7,652 nucleotides of DNA from Burkholderiales bacterium (GCA_026125625.1 JAHCKU010000138.1:1-7652), one strand, 5' to 3'; positions 1-6,478 are shown, counted from the stretch's first letter. The notes: a model not told the origin generated them from the sequence alone. Translations and numbers: made by a program.

Positions 1-1396
1 GATGCGGCGGCTTGTCCGCGCGCAGCACCAGCACCACCTCGCCCACCGCAGCGGGGTCGCCGCCGGGCACCGGCAGCAGGACGGCCGGCTGCCGGTCCTG
101 CGATGCTTCTGCACCGATGGCTGCCGCCACGGCGCCACGCCCGATCAGCTGCAGGCCGAGCGAGCGATACAGGGTATCGCGCGCTTCGATGCGACGGATC
201 ACGCCGATCGCCCAGGCTCCGGGCCGCTCCGGCCGGATCGCCACGAGCTGGTCGATGGCCAGCGTGTCGTCGTCACGCGCGCGCACCACCACACCCAGTC
301 CCTGGCGGCTCTCGTCGGTCACGATCCACGATTCGGTCGCCTCTTCCGGCCGCTCACCGCATACTGCAGCGAAGGCCGCATCCACGCCGGCTGCCGCATG
401 CATGGTGGCGAGAACGGGCGTGCGGGCTTCGCCGCGCTCCGGCGGTTGCGCTGCCCAGTAGCGCGTCAGATGCTCCAGCACGCTCATGACCAGCGGCACA
501 TCCATGCCCGGGGGCAATCCCAGCTCGGGCGGCAGCTCGCCGCTTTCGCGGGCGCGACGCAGGCAGCCGGTGAGCATGGCAGCGGCATCTCCGGGGCCAA
601 AGTAGCGATGCGAGTCGTGCATGCTGCGCAGTGCATGGCCGCGTCGCGGTGCGCTGCCCTGATCGATGTCGACCACGAAATGACAGCCCGGCGCCGGAGA
701 GTGCCGCAGCAGGAAGAACTCGGCCAGCGCCGCGACGATGCGCTCGGCCACTGCCTGGGCTGCAGGCAGCAGATTGTTCATCCCCGACACGGCGAGCACC
801 AGCGCACGCAGATATTCGCGCCGCACCGTGGAAGCGCCACGCATCTGCGGATAGACGTTGAAGCGCAAGGTGGACAGGCCGGTGCGCTCGCAGTCCCGGT
901 AGAGGCGGCCCAGGCGACCCCATAGCGTGGGATCGACCGAGGCATAGGCCAGCAGGGTCCAGCGCAGCTCGAGGGTGCCGGCGCGCACGGCGCGTGCGGC
1001 GATGTTGGCGACCGTTGCCTTGGGCGCCATGCCGCTGCCAAGCGGACGCAGGCAATAGCCGTAGGCCAGGGCCAGCTCGTTGGCATAGGAGACCGCCGCG
1101 TGCCACATGCGGCGCTGGCGATAGGTCTGCATACGGCCGCCCAGCGACAGATAGTCGCGCATCAGGCGCAGGCGATGTGGCTGCACCAGGGCATCGACCT
1201 GCTCCACCACTTCGTACACGCGCTGGGCATCATCAGGCAAACCCTGGCGATAGGCCTGCAGCCAGAAGGCCGCTTCCTCCACCGCACGCAGGGTGTCGTG
1301 CTGGGGCAGGACGATGGGCAGGACACCGACCTCCTGCAGGTGCAGGTCAGCCGGCTCCGGCTGGATATCGGTGGTTTCGCTGGTGGCGGCGTGCAT
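1..1396 (-). CDS. Large protein with PilZ-like C-terminal signature, 3' end beyond the window
   Basis: This minus-strand reading frame is open for 465 codons from an ATG at 1396 and runs off the left edge, so the C-terminus is missing. It reads as a genuine protein with strong GC bias at third codon positions. Residues about 33-290 are mostly alpha-helical, rich in Leu, Ala and Arg, with no signal peptide or membrane segment seen. Residues 357-420 contain WIVTDESRQGLGVVV followed by beta-like stretches (LVAIRPE, WAIGVIRRIE, SLGLQLIG). DESRQG fits the DxSxxG part of a PilZ cyclic-di-GMP motif, but I see no clear upstream RxxxR, so ligand binding may be lost or the domain atypical. A cytoplasmic regulatory role is inference. 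GTG at 1420 is an alternative in-frame start eight codons upstream; neither start has a clear Shine-Dalgarno. The gene follows the flavoenzyme gene on the same strand, 150 bp away, with the repeat element between them. I am sure of the CDS but not of the function. Confidence 0.8.
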   Translation of the reverse strand, partial: MHAATSETTDIQPEPADLHLQEVGVLPIVLPQHDTLRAVEEAAFWLQAYRQGLPDDAQRVYEVVEQVDALVQPHRLRLMRDYLSLGGRMQTYRQRRMWHAAVSYANELALAYGYCLRPLGSGMAPKATVANIAARAVRAGTLELRWTLLAYASVDPTLWGRLGRLYRDCERTGLSTLRFNVYPQMRGASTVRREYLRALVLAVSGMNNLLPAAQAVAERIVAALAEFFLLRHSPAPGCHFVVDIDQGSAPRRGHALRSMHDSHRYFGPGDAAAMLTGCLRRARESGELPPELGLPPGMDVPLVMSVLEHLTRYWAAQPPERGEARTPVLATMHAAAGVDAAFAAVCGERPEEATESWIVTDESRQGLGVVVRARDDDTLAIDQLVAIRPERPGAWAIGVIRRIEARDTLYRSLGLQLIGRGAVAAAIGAEASQDRQPAVLLPVPGGDPAAVGEVVLVLRADKPPH

Positions 1397-1455
1397 GGGC
1401 TGCGCTACAGCAAGCTCCACGCCAGAGGCCGGGAGCGCCGGCGTGGGACAGCTTT

Positions 1456-1536
1456 GTCGCCCCGGCGCACGCCGGGGCCCAGCAGCTACGACAGGGCTTT
1501 GCTTCAACCCTGGATGCCGGCCTGCGCCGGCATGAC
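1456..1536. repeat. BIME-like element: two inverted REP-type units
   Basis: Two 27-bp palindromic units (1456-1482 and, inverted, 1510-1536) flank a 27-bp spacer. Read in their own orientations both fit GTC-N3-CCGGCGCA-N-GCCGG-N3-CCAG. Each folds into an 8-bp perfect stem with a 4-nt loop: stem arms 1459-1466 and 1471-1478 in the left unit, 1514-1521 and 1526-1533 in the right unit. Neither stem is followed by a T tract on either strand, so a classic intrinsic terminator is unlikely. The element sits between the stop codon of the flavoenzyme gene and the start of the next minus-strand gene. That is the usual place for REP/BIME elements, which are known to stabilise upstream mRNA, act in termination or bind gyrase or IHF. 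Calling it a dispersed repeat rests on resemblance to Xanthomonadales REPs; other copies cannot be seen in this window. Confidence 0.75.
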
Positions 1537-1546
1537 GAATGAGAGC

Positions 1547-2635
1547 CTACGGCTTCCACACCGAGGGGTGGCAGCGCTGATAGTTGGGCGCGTAGGGCGG
1601 AGGTTCCGCACCCAGCTCGCGTGCGGCGTGCCAGGCCCAGCGTGGATCGTCCATCATGGCGCGCGCGATGGCGATCAGGTCGGCACGGCCGGATTCGACG
1701 ATGTCATTGGCCTGACGTGCATTGCTGATCATGCCCACTGCCATCACCGGCATGCCGGCGGCCTTCTTCACCTGCTCGGCGAAGGGCACGTTGTAGCCCG
1801 GCGCGAACGGGATCTTCTGGCGCGGATCGAGCTGGCCGGTGGTGACGTCGAGAAAATCGCAGCCGCGTGCCTGCAACGCACGCGCGAAGGCCACCGTCTC
1901 CTCCGGCGTCCAGCCACCCTCGACCCAGTCGGTGGCGGACACGCGCACACCGCACGGACGCGCCTGCGGCCACACCGCGCGCACCGCCTCGAACACCTCC
2001 AGCGGAAAGCGCATGCGGTTGGCGCTCGATCCGCCATAGGCGTCGTCGCGCTGATTGGCGATCGGCGAGAGGAACTCGTGCAGCAGGTAGCCGTGGCCAA
2101 TGTGCAGCTCCGCCAGGTCGAAGCCCAGGCGTGCGGCGCGCTCCGCTGCGTTCACGAACTGCTGCTTCACACGTGCCAGACCTTCTTCGCTGAGCGCCTG
2201 CGGCAGGGGCCAGCCGGGTCCGAAGGCCAGCGCCGAGGGCGCCAGCGTGGTCCACGCACCCTCGCCCGGCGCCAGCGGCTTGCCGCCCGCAGCCGGGGGG
2301 TGTGCCGAGCCCTTGCGCCCGGCATGCGCGAGCTGGATGCCGAGACTGGCCACGCCGTAGCGGCGGCAGAATTCCACCACGCGTCGCAGGCTGGCCTCGT
2401 TGGCATCGTCGTACAGGCCCAGGCAGCGCGGCGAGATGCGCCCCTCGGGCGAGACGTGGGTGGCCTCGGTGATCACCAGGCCAGCCGCACCCATGGCGAA
2501 CTGGCCCAGGTGCATGAGATGCCAGTCGTTGGCGTTGCCATCATCGGAGGCATATTGACACATCGGCGAGACGACGATGCGGTTGGGCAGGGTCAGCTCG
2601 CGCAGGCGAAAGGGCGTGAACAGGGCTGGAGTCAT
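1547..2635 (-). CDS. Old yellow enzyme, XenA/YqjM-type NAD(P)H:flavin oxidoreductase (ene-reductase)
   Basis: This is a 362-residue TIM-barrel FMN flavoenzyme that, by family, reduces activated C=C bonds of enones or nitro/xenobiotic compounds with NAD(P)H in the cytoplasm. The N-terminus LFTPFRLRELTLPNRI is typical. SPMCQY puts Cys26 and Tyr28 at the YqjM-class (thermophilic-like) positions that tune FMN. LAHAGRKGSA is the family loop near residues 103-112. ELHIGHGYLLHEFLSP gives the substrate-binding pair His178/His181 and Tyr183, the same numbering as I recall for Pseudomonas XenA (about 363 aa). YGGSSANRMRF and GRADLIAIARAMMDDP (residues about 316-331) form the FMN phosphate side. The ATG at 2635 was chosen because it gives this register; ATGs at 2740 and 2710 would add non-homologous residues. 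No strong Shine-Dalgarno is seen. The gene is divergent from the aminotransferase gene. The physiological substrate is unknown. Confidence 0.93.
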   Translation of the reverse strand: MTPALFTPFRLRELTLPNRIVVSPMCQYASDDGNANDWHLMHLGQFAMGAAGLVITEATHVSPEGRISPRCLGLYDDANEASLRRVVEFCRRYGVASLGIQLAHAGRKGSAHPPAAGGKPLAPGEGAWTTLAPSALAFGPGWPLPQALSEEGLARVKQQFVNAAERAARLGFDLAELHIGHGYLLHEFLSPIANQRDDAYGGSSANRMRFPLEVFEAVRAVWPQARPCGVRVSATDWVEGGWTPEETVAFARALQARGCDFLDVTTGQLDPRQKIPFAPGYNVPFAEQVKKAAGMPVMAVGMISNARQANDIVESGRADLIAIARAMMDDPRWAWHAARELGAEPPPYAPNYQRCHPSVWKP

Positions 2636-2688
2636 GAGTGGCGTCGATGTGATGTAAGCGCGGGCGTGGATGGTGCCGGCAAACGTTT

Positions 2689-2704
2689 CGAGACCGGCGT
2701 CTCG
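2689..2704. promoter_or_regulatory. 16-bp inverted repeat, operator candidate
   Basis: CGAGACCGGCGTCTCG has perfect 6-bp arms (CGAGAC/GTCTCG) around a 4-bp centre. It lies in the divergent region, 54 bp upstream of the flavoenzyme start. Direct copies of GGATCAT follow at 2704-2710 and 2718-2724, 14 bp apart. Flavoenzymes of this class are often controlled by a repressor binding between divergent genes, but no regulator gene is present here, so the role is inferred from position only. Confidence 0.35.
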
Positions 2705-2719
2705 GATCATGGAGACTGG

Positions 2720-2725
2720 ATCATA
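2720..2725 (-). promoter_or_regulatory. Possible -10 box for the flavoenzyme gene
   Basis: On the minus strand the hexamer reads TATGAT, a five-of-six match to TATAAT, about 85 bp upstream of the flavoenzyme start codon. No good -35 hexamer lies at 16-18 bp: a TTGATT upstream has only a 13-bp spacer. If used, transcription would begin just before the 2689-2704 palindrome, which would suit repression. The assignment is weak. Confidence 0.25.
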
Positions 2726-2745
2726 CAGATAAGGGGCCAATCAAC

Positions 2746-2768
2746 CACCTGCCGCCGTTCAGCAGGTG
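2746..2768 (+). promoter_or_regulatory. 7-bp inverted repeat that includes a Shine-Dalgarno sequence
   Basis: CACCTGC (2746-2752) pairs perfectly with GCAGGTG (2762-2768) across 9 nt. The right arm contains AGGTG (2764-2768), the best Shine-Dalgarno in this region, 6 nt before an ATG at 2775 that is out of frame with the aminotransferase. In mRNA the stem would sequester that site. It could be a leader structure or a DNA-binding site. Function is inferred. Confidence 0.3.
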
Positions 2769-2818
2769 TTTTGCATGAGAGAATCACAGCCAGTCCCTTC
2801 TCCGATCCGCCCCGCTCG

Positions 2819-4003
2819 ATGCCCGCCGCGCAACTGCTCACCGCCCGTCCCGCCGTTCTCGAACTGCGTCCGTCCCGCATCCGCGAGGTGGCCAACGCCG
2901 CCATGGGCCGTGCCGACCTGCTGGCGTTCTGGTTCGGCGAGCCGGACGAGGTCACCCCCGAGTTCGTGCGCCGTGCCGCCGTCGAATCGCTGGAGCGCGG
3001 CGAGACCTTCTACAGCCAGAACCTCGGTCTGCCCGAGCTGCGCGCGGCGATCGCCGCCTATCTGACGCGCCTGCATGGCCCCACCGCCACGGAGCAGATC
3101 GCGGTGACCAGCTCCGGGCTGTCGGCCCTGCAACTGGCCACCCAGGCGCTGGCGGGACCGGGCGACCGGGTGGTGGAGGTCACGCCGCTGTGGCCGAACC
3201 TGGTCGAGATCCCCAAGATCCTGGGCGCGCAGGTGGAGTGCGTGCCGTTGCAATGGCGCGCCGGCGGCTGGCATCTCGACCTCGACCGCCTGCTGGATGC
3301 GCTCACGCCCGATACGCGCGTGCTGTTCGTCAACTCGCCGAACAACCCCACCGGCTGGACCATCGATCGCGCCGCGCAAACCGCCATCCTGGAGCATTGC
3401 CGGCGCCACGGCATCTGGCTGATCGCGGACGATGCCTACGAGCGCCTGTATTACGAGGATGCGCCGACAGCGCCGTCGTTCCTGGAGCTGGCCACGCCGG
3501 AGGACCGCGTGCTCAGCACCAACACCTTCTCCAAGTCCTGGCTCATGACCGGCTGGCGCCTGGGCTGGATGCGCGCGCCGCAGGCGCTGATCGCCGAGAT
3601 GCCCAAGCTGATCGAATACAACACCTCGTGCACGCCGGTGTTCGTGCAGCGCGCGGGGCTGACCGCCATCACCCAGGGCGAAGCGGTGATCGAGCGTACG
3701 CGCGCGCGCTTCCGCCACGCCCGCGACTTTCTCGTCGAGCAGCTGCGCGGCATTCCGGGCATCGAGGTGGCCACGCCGCAGGGCGCGATGTATGCGTTCT
3801 TCAAGGTCGCCGGCGTGCGCGACAGCCTCGCCCTGTGCAAGCATCTGGTCGCCACCACCGGTCTGGGCCTGGCGCCGGGCATCGCCTTCGGCCCCGAGGG
3901 CGAGGGTTTCGTGCGCTGGTGCTTCGCGGCCGGTGAGGAGCGCCTAGCGCAAGGCATCGAGCGCCTGCGTACCGGGCTGGCGACTTTTCCGCGCCACGCC
4001 TGA
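2819..4003 (+). CDS. PLP-dependent class I/II aminotransferase
   Basis: This 394-residue fold-type I aminotransferase (AspAT-like, Pfam class I/II) transfers an amino group between an amino acid and a 2-oxo acid through pyridoxal phosphate. Visible family residues in order: FWFGEPDEVTP (37-47), FYSQNLGLPELR with Tyr65 and Gly70, TSSGLSALQLA (97-107, cofactor phosphate loop), SPNNPTG with Asn176, DDAYERLYY with Asp204 (pairs with the pyridine nitrogen) and Tyr207, NTFSKSWLMTGWRLGW with Schiff-base Lys239 and Arg247, and FVRWCFA with Arg366, the equivalent of the substrate-carboxylate arginine. All key residues are present, so it should be active. The substrate cannot be told from sequence. ATG 2819 was chosen because homology starts just inside it; it lacks a Shine-Dalgarno, and in-frame TTG 2771 is a weaker option. 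It is the first gene of the rightward cluster, with a 36-bp gap to the next gene. Confidence 0.93.
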   Translation: MPAAQLLTARPAVLELRPSRIREVANAAMGRADLLAFWFGEPDEVTPEFVRRAAVESLERGETFYSQNLGLPELRAAIAAYLTRLHGPTATEQIAVTSSGLSALQLATQALAGPGDRVVEVTPLWPNLVEIPKILGAQVECVPLQWRAGGWHLDLDRLLDALTPDTRVLFVNSPNNPTGWTIDRAAQTAILEHCRRHGIWLIADDAYERLYYEDAPTAPSFLELATPEDRVLSTNTFSKSWLMTGWRLGWMRAPQALIAEMPKLIEYNTSCTPVFVQRAGLTAITQGEAVIERTRARFRHARDFLVEQLRGIPGIEVATPQGAMYAFFKVAGVRDSLALCKHLVATTGLGLAPGIAFGPEGEGFVRWCFAAGEERLAQGIERLRTGLATFPRHA

Positions 4004-4039
4004 CACCTGCCTCGAACCACGCCTCCCGCGTCAGCCGCG

Positions 4040-5083
4040 ATGAACCGCCCGGAAACTCCGCCCCCGCTGGTGGTCGTGCCGCGCGTGAGCAGCTACGACA
4101 TCGCCGCCTGGATCATCGCCGCCGTGGCGCTGTTCCTCACGCTCAAGCTGCGTCTGCTGCCCGCGCTGCTGGCAGGCCTGCTGGTGTATGCGCTGGTGCA
4201 CATGCTCGCGCCGCGGCTGCGCGCGGTGCGCGTGGGTGTGAAGCGCCGCAAGCTGGTGGCGGTCGCGCTGCTGGCGACCGTGATCGTCACGCTCATCACC
4301 GCCGCGATCCTGGGCGCGATCGCATTCTTCCGCAGCGACGTGGGCAACCTCTCGGCACTGCTGGTGCAGATGGCCGACATCATCTCCAACTCGCGCAGCA
4401 GCCTGCCGGCATGGGTGAGCGACAATCTGCCGCACACCGCGGACGAGCTGCGCACCAGCGTGGAGTCGTGGCTGCGCCAGCATGCCGGTGATGTGCAGGC
4501 GGTCGGCGCGCGTTTCGGCGTGGCGCTGGTGCACATCCTGGTCGGGCTGATCATCGGCGCCATGATCTCCCTGCACGAGGCAGTCACCAGGGAGGAGCTG
4601 CGGCCGCTGGAGAAGGCGCTGACCGAGCGCGTGCGGCGCCTGGCCGAAGCATTCCGCCGCATCGTGTTCGCCCAGGTACGCATCTCGACCCTGAACACGC
4701 TGCTCACCGGCATCTATCTGGCCGTGGTGCTGCCGCTCATGGGTATTCACCTGCCGTTCGTGAAGACCATGATCCTGGTCACCTTCCTCGCCGGCCTGCT
4801 GCCGGTGGTCGGCAATCTCATCTCGAACACGGTGATCGTGATCGTCAGCCTCAGCTATTCGCTGACCGCGGCGCTGGGCTCGCTCGCCTTTCTGGTGATC
4901 ATCCACAAACTCGAGTATTTCGTGAACGCGCGCATCATCGGCTCGCAGATCCGCGCGCGCGCCTGGGAGCTGCTGCTGGCGATGCTCATCGGCGAGGCGG
5001 CCTTCGGGGTTGCCGGCGTGGTTGCCGCCCCCATCTTCTATGCTTACATCAAGGACGAGCTCAAGAGCCGTCTGCTGATCTAG
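4040..5083 (+). CDS. AI-2E family inner-membrane transporter
   Basis: This 347-residue polytopic membrane protein matches the AI-2E family (PF01594; relatives TqsA, PerM, YdiK). Hydrophobic spans are visible at about 22-36, 38-54, 72-97, 157-178, 218-238, 242-270, 274-289 and 309-337. The large hydrophilic loop at about 98-156 between the third and fourth spans is typical. Conserved-region equivalents include FAQVRISTLNTLLTGIYLAV (210-229), the GLLPVVGNLISN segment (252-263, where many members have a PxxG turn), LEYFVNARIIG (291-301) and the glycine-rich last span GEAAFGVAGVVAAP. Some members export autoinducer-2 and others exchange ions, so the cargo is unknown and no LuxS gene is nearby. 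It probably shares a transcript with the aminotransferase upstream and the glyoxalase 27 bp downstream. ATG 4040 begins a short Pro-rich N-terminus; there is no strong ribosome binding site. Confidence 0.9.
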   Translation: MNRPETPPPLVVVPRVSSYDIAAWIIAAVALFLTLKLRLLPALLAGLLVYALVHMLAPRLRAVRVGVKRRKLVAVALLATVIVTLITAAILGAIAFFRSDVGNLSALLVQMADIISNSRSSLPAWVSDNLPHTADELRTSVESWLRQHAGDVQAVGARFGVALVHILVGLIIGAMISLHEAVTREELRPLEKALTERVRRLAEAFRRIVFAQVRISTLNTLLTGIYLAVVLPLMGIHLPFVKTMILVTFLAGLLPVVGNLISNTVIVIVSLSYSLTAALGSLAFLVIIHKLEYFVNARIIGSQIRARAWELLLAMLIGEAAFGVAGVVAAPIFYAYIKDELKSRLLI

Positions 5084-5088
5084 CTTTC

Positions 5089-5098
5089 GATTCGAATC
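5089..5098. promoter_or_regulatory. 10-bp perfect palindrome between two genes
   Basis: GATTCGAATC is self-complementary and lies in the 27-bp gap between the transporter stop and the glyoxalase start. It is more AT-rich than its surroundings. It may be chance or a small protein-binding site; nothing in the flanks resembles a promoter. Confidence 0.15.
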
Positions 5099-5110
5099 CA
5101 GCGCCAGCCC

Positions 5111-5773
5111 ATGTCCCTGCAACTCGCCATCGTTCCGGTCACCCCGTTCGAGCAGAACTGCTCGCTGCTGATGTGCACCAGCACGCGCAAAGGCGCGGTG
5201 GTCGATCCCGGCGGCGACCTCGACCGCATCCTCGCGGCGGTGGACGAGCACGGCATCGAGCTGGAGAAGATTCTGCTCACGCACGGCCACATCGATCACT
5301 GCGGCGGCACCGCCGAGCTGTCCGAGCGTCTGGGGTTGCCGGTGGAAGGGCCGCAACGCGAGGACGCGTTCTGGATCGACCAGCTGCCGATGCAGGGGCG
5401 CATGTTCGGCTTTCCTGCGCTGCGCGCATTCACGCCCGATCGCTGGCTGGAAGGCGGCGACAGCGTGAGCTTCGGCGACGTGACCTTGGAAGTGCGCCAC
5501 TGTCCCGGACATACGCCCGGCCACGTGGTGTTCTTCGCGCGTGCAGAGCGTCTGGCGCTGGTCGGTGACGTGCTGTTCCACGGTTCCATCGGCCGCACCG
5601 ACTTCCCGCGCGGCAATCACGCCGCGCTGCTGCGCTCGATCCAGGAGCAGCTGTGGCCGCTGGGCGATGACGTGCGCTTCGTGCCGGGACATGGACCGAT
5701 GTCCACCTTCGGCGAAGAACGGCGCAGCAATCCGTTCGTATCCGATCGCGTGCTCGGGTCGCCGCACGCCTAG
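5111..5773 (+). CDS. gloC: GloC/YcbL-type hydroxyacylglutathione hydrolase (type II glyoxalase)
   Basis: This 220-residue metallo-beta-lactamase-fold thioesterase hydrolyses S-D-lactoylglutathione to D-lactate and glutathione, the second step of methylglyoxal detoxification, in the cytoplasm. The metal site is complete: THGHIDH (His58, His60, Asp62, His63), CPGHTPGH (His134), GDVLFHGSIGRTDFPRGN (Asp153) and PGHGPMSTFGEERRSNPF (His194). The N-terminus (IVPVTPFEQNCSLL), the GDDVRFVPGHG block and the length match E. coli GloC (about 215 aa) rather than the longer GloB, which carries an extra C-terminal helical domain. The start at 5111 fits this N-terminus, although no Shine-Dalgarno is evident. 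The gene lies 27 bp after the transporter and 13 bp before a SAM methyltransferase, so all three are probably co-transcribed. The family assignment is strong; in vivo substrate preference was not testable here. Confidence 0.92.
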   Translation: MSLQLAIVPVTPFEQNCSLLMCTSTRKGAVVDPGGDLDRILAAVDEHGIELEKILLTHGHIDHCGGTAELSERLGLPVEGPQREDAFWIDQLPMQGRMFGFPALRAFTPDRWLEGGDSVSFGDVTLEVRHCPGHTPGHVVFFARAERLALVGDVLFHGSIGRTDFPRGNHAALLRSIQEQLWPLGDDVRFVPGHGPMSTFGEERRSNPFVSDRVLGSPHA

Positions 5774-5786
5774 CGCGAATCCTGTC

Positions 5787-6407
5787 ATGGGCGTGTACGA
5801 CCGCTACGTCCTGGCACCGCTGCTGAATTGCGCGTGCGGCCTGCCGCTGGTGACCGAACAGCGCCGAAAGGTGGTGCCGCAGGCAAGCGGGCGCGTGCTC
5901 GAGGTGGGCGTGGGCAGCGGACTGAACTTCGGCCTGTACGATCCCGCGAAAGTCGTCTCCGTGGTCGGCCTCGATCCGAGCGCGGCGCTGCTCGACTACG
6001 CACGCGAGCGCGCCGGCGCGCTGCCCTTCCCTGTGGAGTTCGTGACGGCAACCGGCGAGGACAACCCGCTGCCCACCGCCAGCATCGACACCGTGCTGGT
6101 GACCTATACGCTGTGCTCCATTCCGGGAGTCGAATGCGCGCTGGAACACATGCGACGCGTGCTCAGGCCCGGCGGGCAACTGCTGTTCTGCGAGCACGCC
6201 GCGGCACCCGATGCCGGGGTGCGCCGGCTGCAGGGCTGGATCGAGCCGGTCTGGAAACGGCTGGCCGGCGGTTGCCATCTGACACGCGATACGCCGCTGC
6301 TGCTGGAGCGTGCCGGGTTTCGCGTCGAGGCGATGGAGTCCTTCTATGTACCCAAGGTGCCACGCTTCGTCGGCTTTCATCGTATCGGCAGCGCCCACGC
6401 CGCCTGA
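5787..6407 (+). CDS. Class I SAM methyltransferase, METTL7/TMT1 (thiol methyltransferase)-like
   Basis: This 206-residue Rossmann-fold methyltransferase has a SAM-binding motif I LEVGVGSGLNF (38-48), an acidic residue in LDP (Asp63) for the SAM ribose, GED (90-92) and SIDTVLVTYTLCSI (99-112) for motif II, and RRVLRPGG (123-130) for motif III. Residues 135-169 are more specific: CEHAAAP, then EPVWKRLAGGCHLTRDT. This closely resembles the EH..EP...EPTWK..G.GC.LTRET block I recall from human METTL7A/B, which methylate small thiols. A bacterial alkyl-thiol or small-molecule S-methyltransferase is therefore likely, while the generic UbiE-like label would be less informative. METTL7 proteins have an N-terminal membrane anchor. 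Here only a weak hydrophobic stretch, YVLAPLLNCACGLPLV (7-22), precedes the fold. ATG 5787 lies 13 bp after gloC, with no clear Shine-Dalgarno, suggesting translational coupling. Confidence 0.85.
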   Translation: MGVYDRYVLAPLLNCACGLPLVTEQRRKVVPQASGRVLEVGVGSGLNFGLYDPAKVVSVVGLDPSAALLDYARERAGALPFPVEFVTATGEDNPLPTASIDTVLVTYTLCSIPGVECALEHMRRVLRPGGQLLFCEHAAAPDAGVRRLQGWIEPVWKRLAGGCHLTRDTPLLLERAGFRVEAMESFYVPKVPRFVGFHRIGSAHAA

Positions 6408-6415
6408 GCCGTTGC

Positions 6416-6436
6416 CGATCGGGTGTCGACCGATCG
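6416..6436. repeat. Stem-loop with 7-bp arms after the methyltransferase gene
   Basis: CGATCGG (6416-6422) and CCGATCG (6430-6436) are perfect complements around a 7-nt loop, beginning 8 bp after the methyltransferase stop codon. The position fits an end-of-operon structure, but no T tract follows, so factor-independent termination is doubtful. It might protect the mRNA 3' end. Confidence 0.35.
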
Positions 6437-6440
6437 CCGA

Positions 6441-6478
6441 CGCAGCCGTCACGAGTACCATTCCGGTGTCCGGCTGCG
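6441..6478. repeat. Inverted repeat with 8-bp arms upstream of the dehydratase
   Basis: CGCAGCCG (6441-6448) and CGGCTGCG (6471-6478) are perfect 8-bp arms separated by 22 nt. It follows the 6416-6436 stem closely and lies 83 bp before the dehydratase start codon. It may be part of a terminator or leader structure, or an operator. No recognisable -35/-10 pair was found in this gap. Confidence 0.3.

Noticed and set aside
2..925. 307-codon plus-strand frame at the left edge
   Set aside because: Its His/Arg/Gln-rich composition is that of an antisense shadow. The opposite strand is continuously open for 465 codons with protein-like composition and a PilZ-like motif.
1456..1536. REP stem-loops as intrinsic terminators
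   Set aside because: Stable GC-rich stems are present but no run of T follows on either strand, so the canonical criterion fails.
1100..2818. Plus-strand open frame joined in frame to the aminotransferase, giving a 967-codon frame
   Set aside because: The extra 573 codons lie opposite the well-identified flavoenzyme and the start of the PilZ-like gene. The translation has no family features, and aminotransferase homology begins just after 2819. Long antisense frames are expected in GC-rich coding DNA.
2759..3844. 361-codon minus-strand frame opposite the aminotransferase
   Set aside because: The sense strand contains every catalytic residue of a class I/II aminotransferase; the antisense translation is low in hydrophobic residues and has no family features.
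5541..5786. N-terminal extension of the methyltransferase by 82 codons
   Set aside because: This stretch overlaps the C-terminal third of gloC in another frame. The extension is Arg/Ser/Cys-rich without structure, and the methyltransferase fold begins after ATG 5787.
4031..5788. 585-codon minus-strand open frame opposite the transporter and gloC
   Set aside because: It is rich in His, Gln, Arg and Asp with no hydrophobic core or motif, typical of the antisense of GC-rich genes. Both sense genes carry full family signatures.
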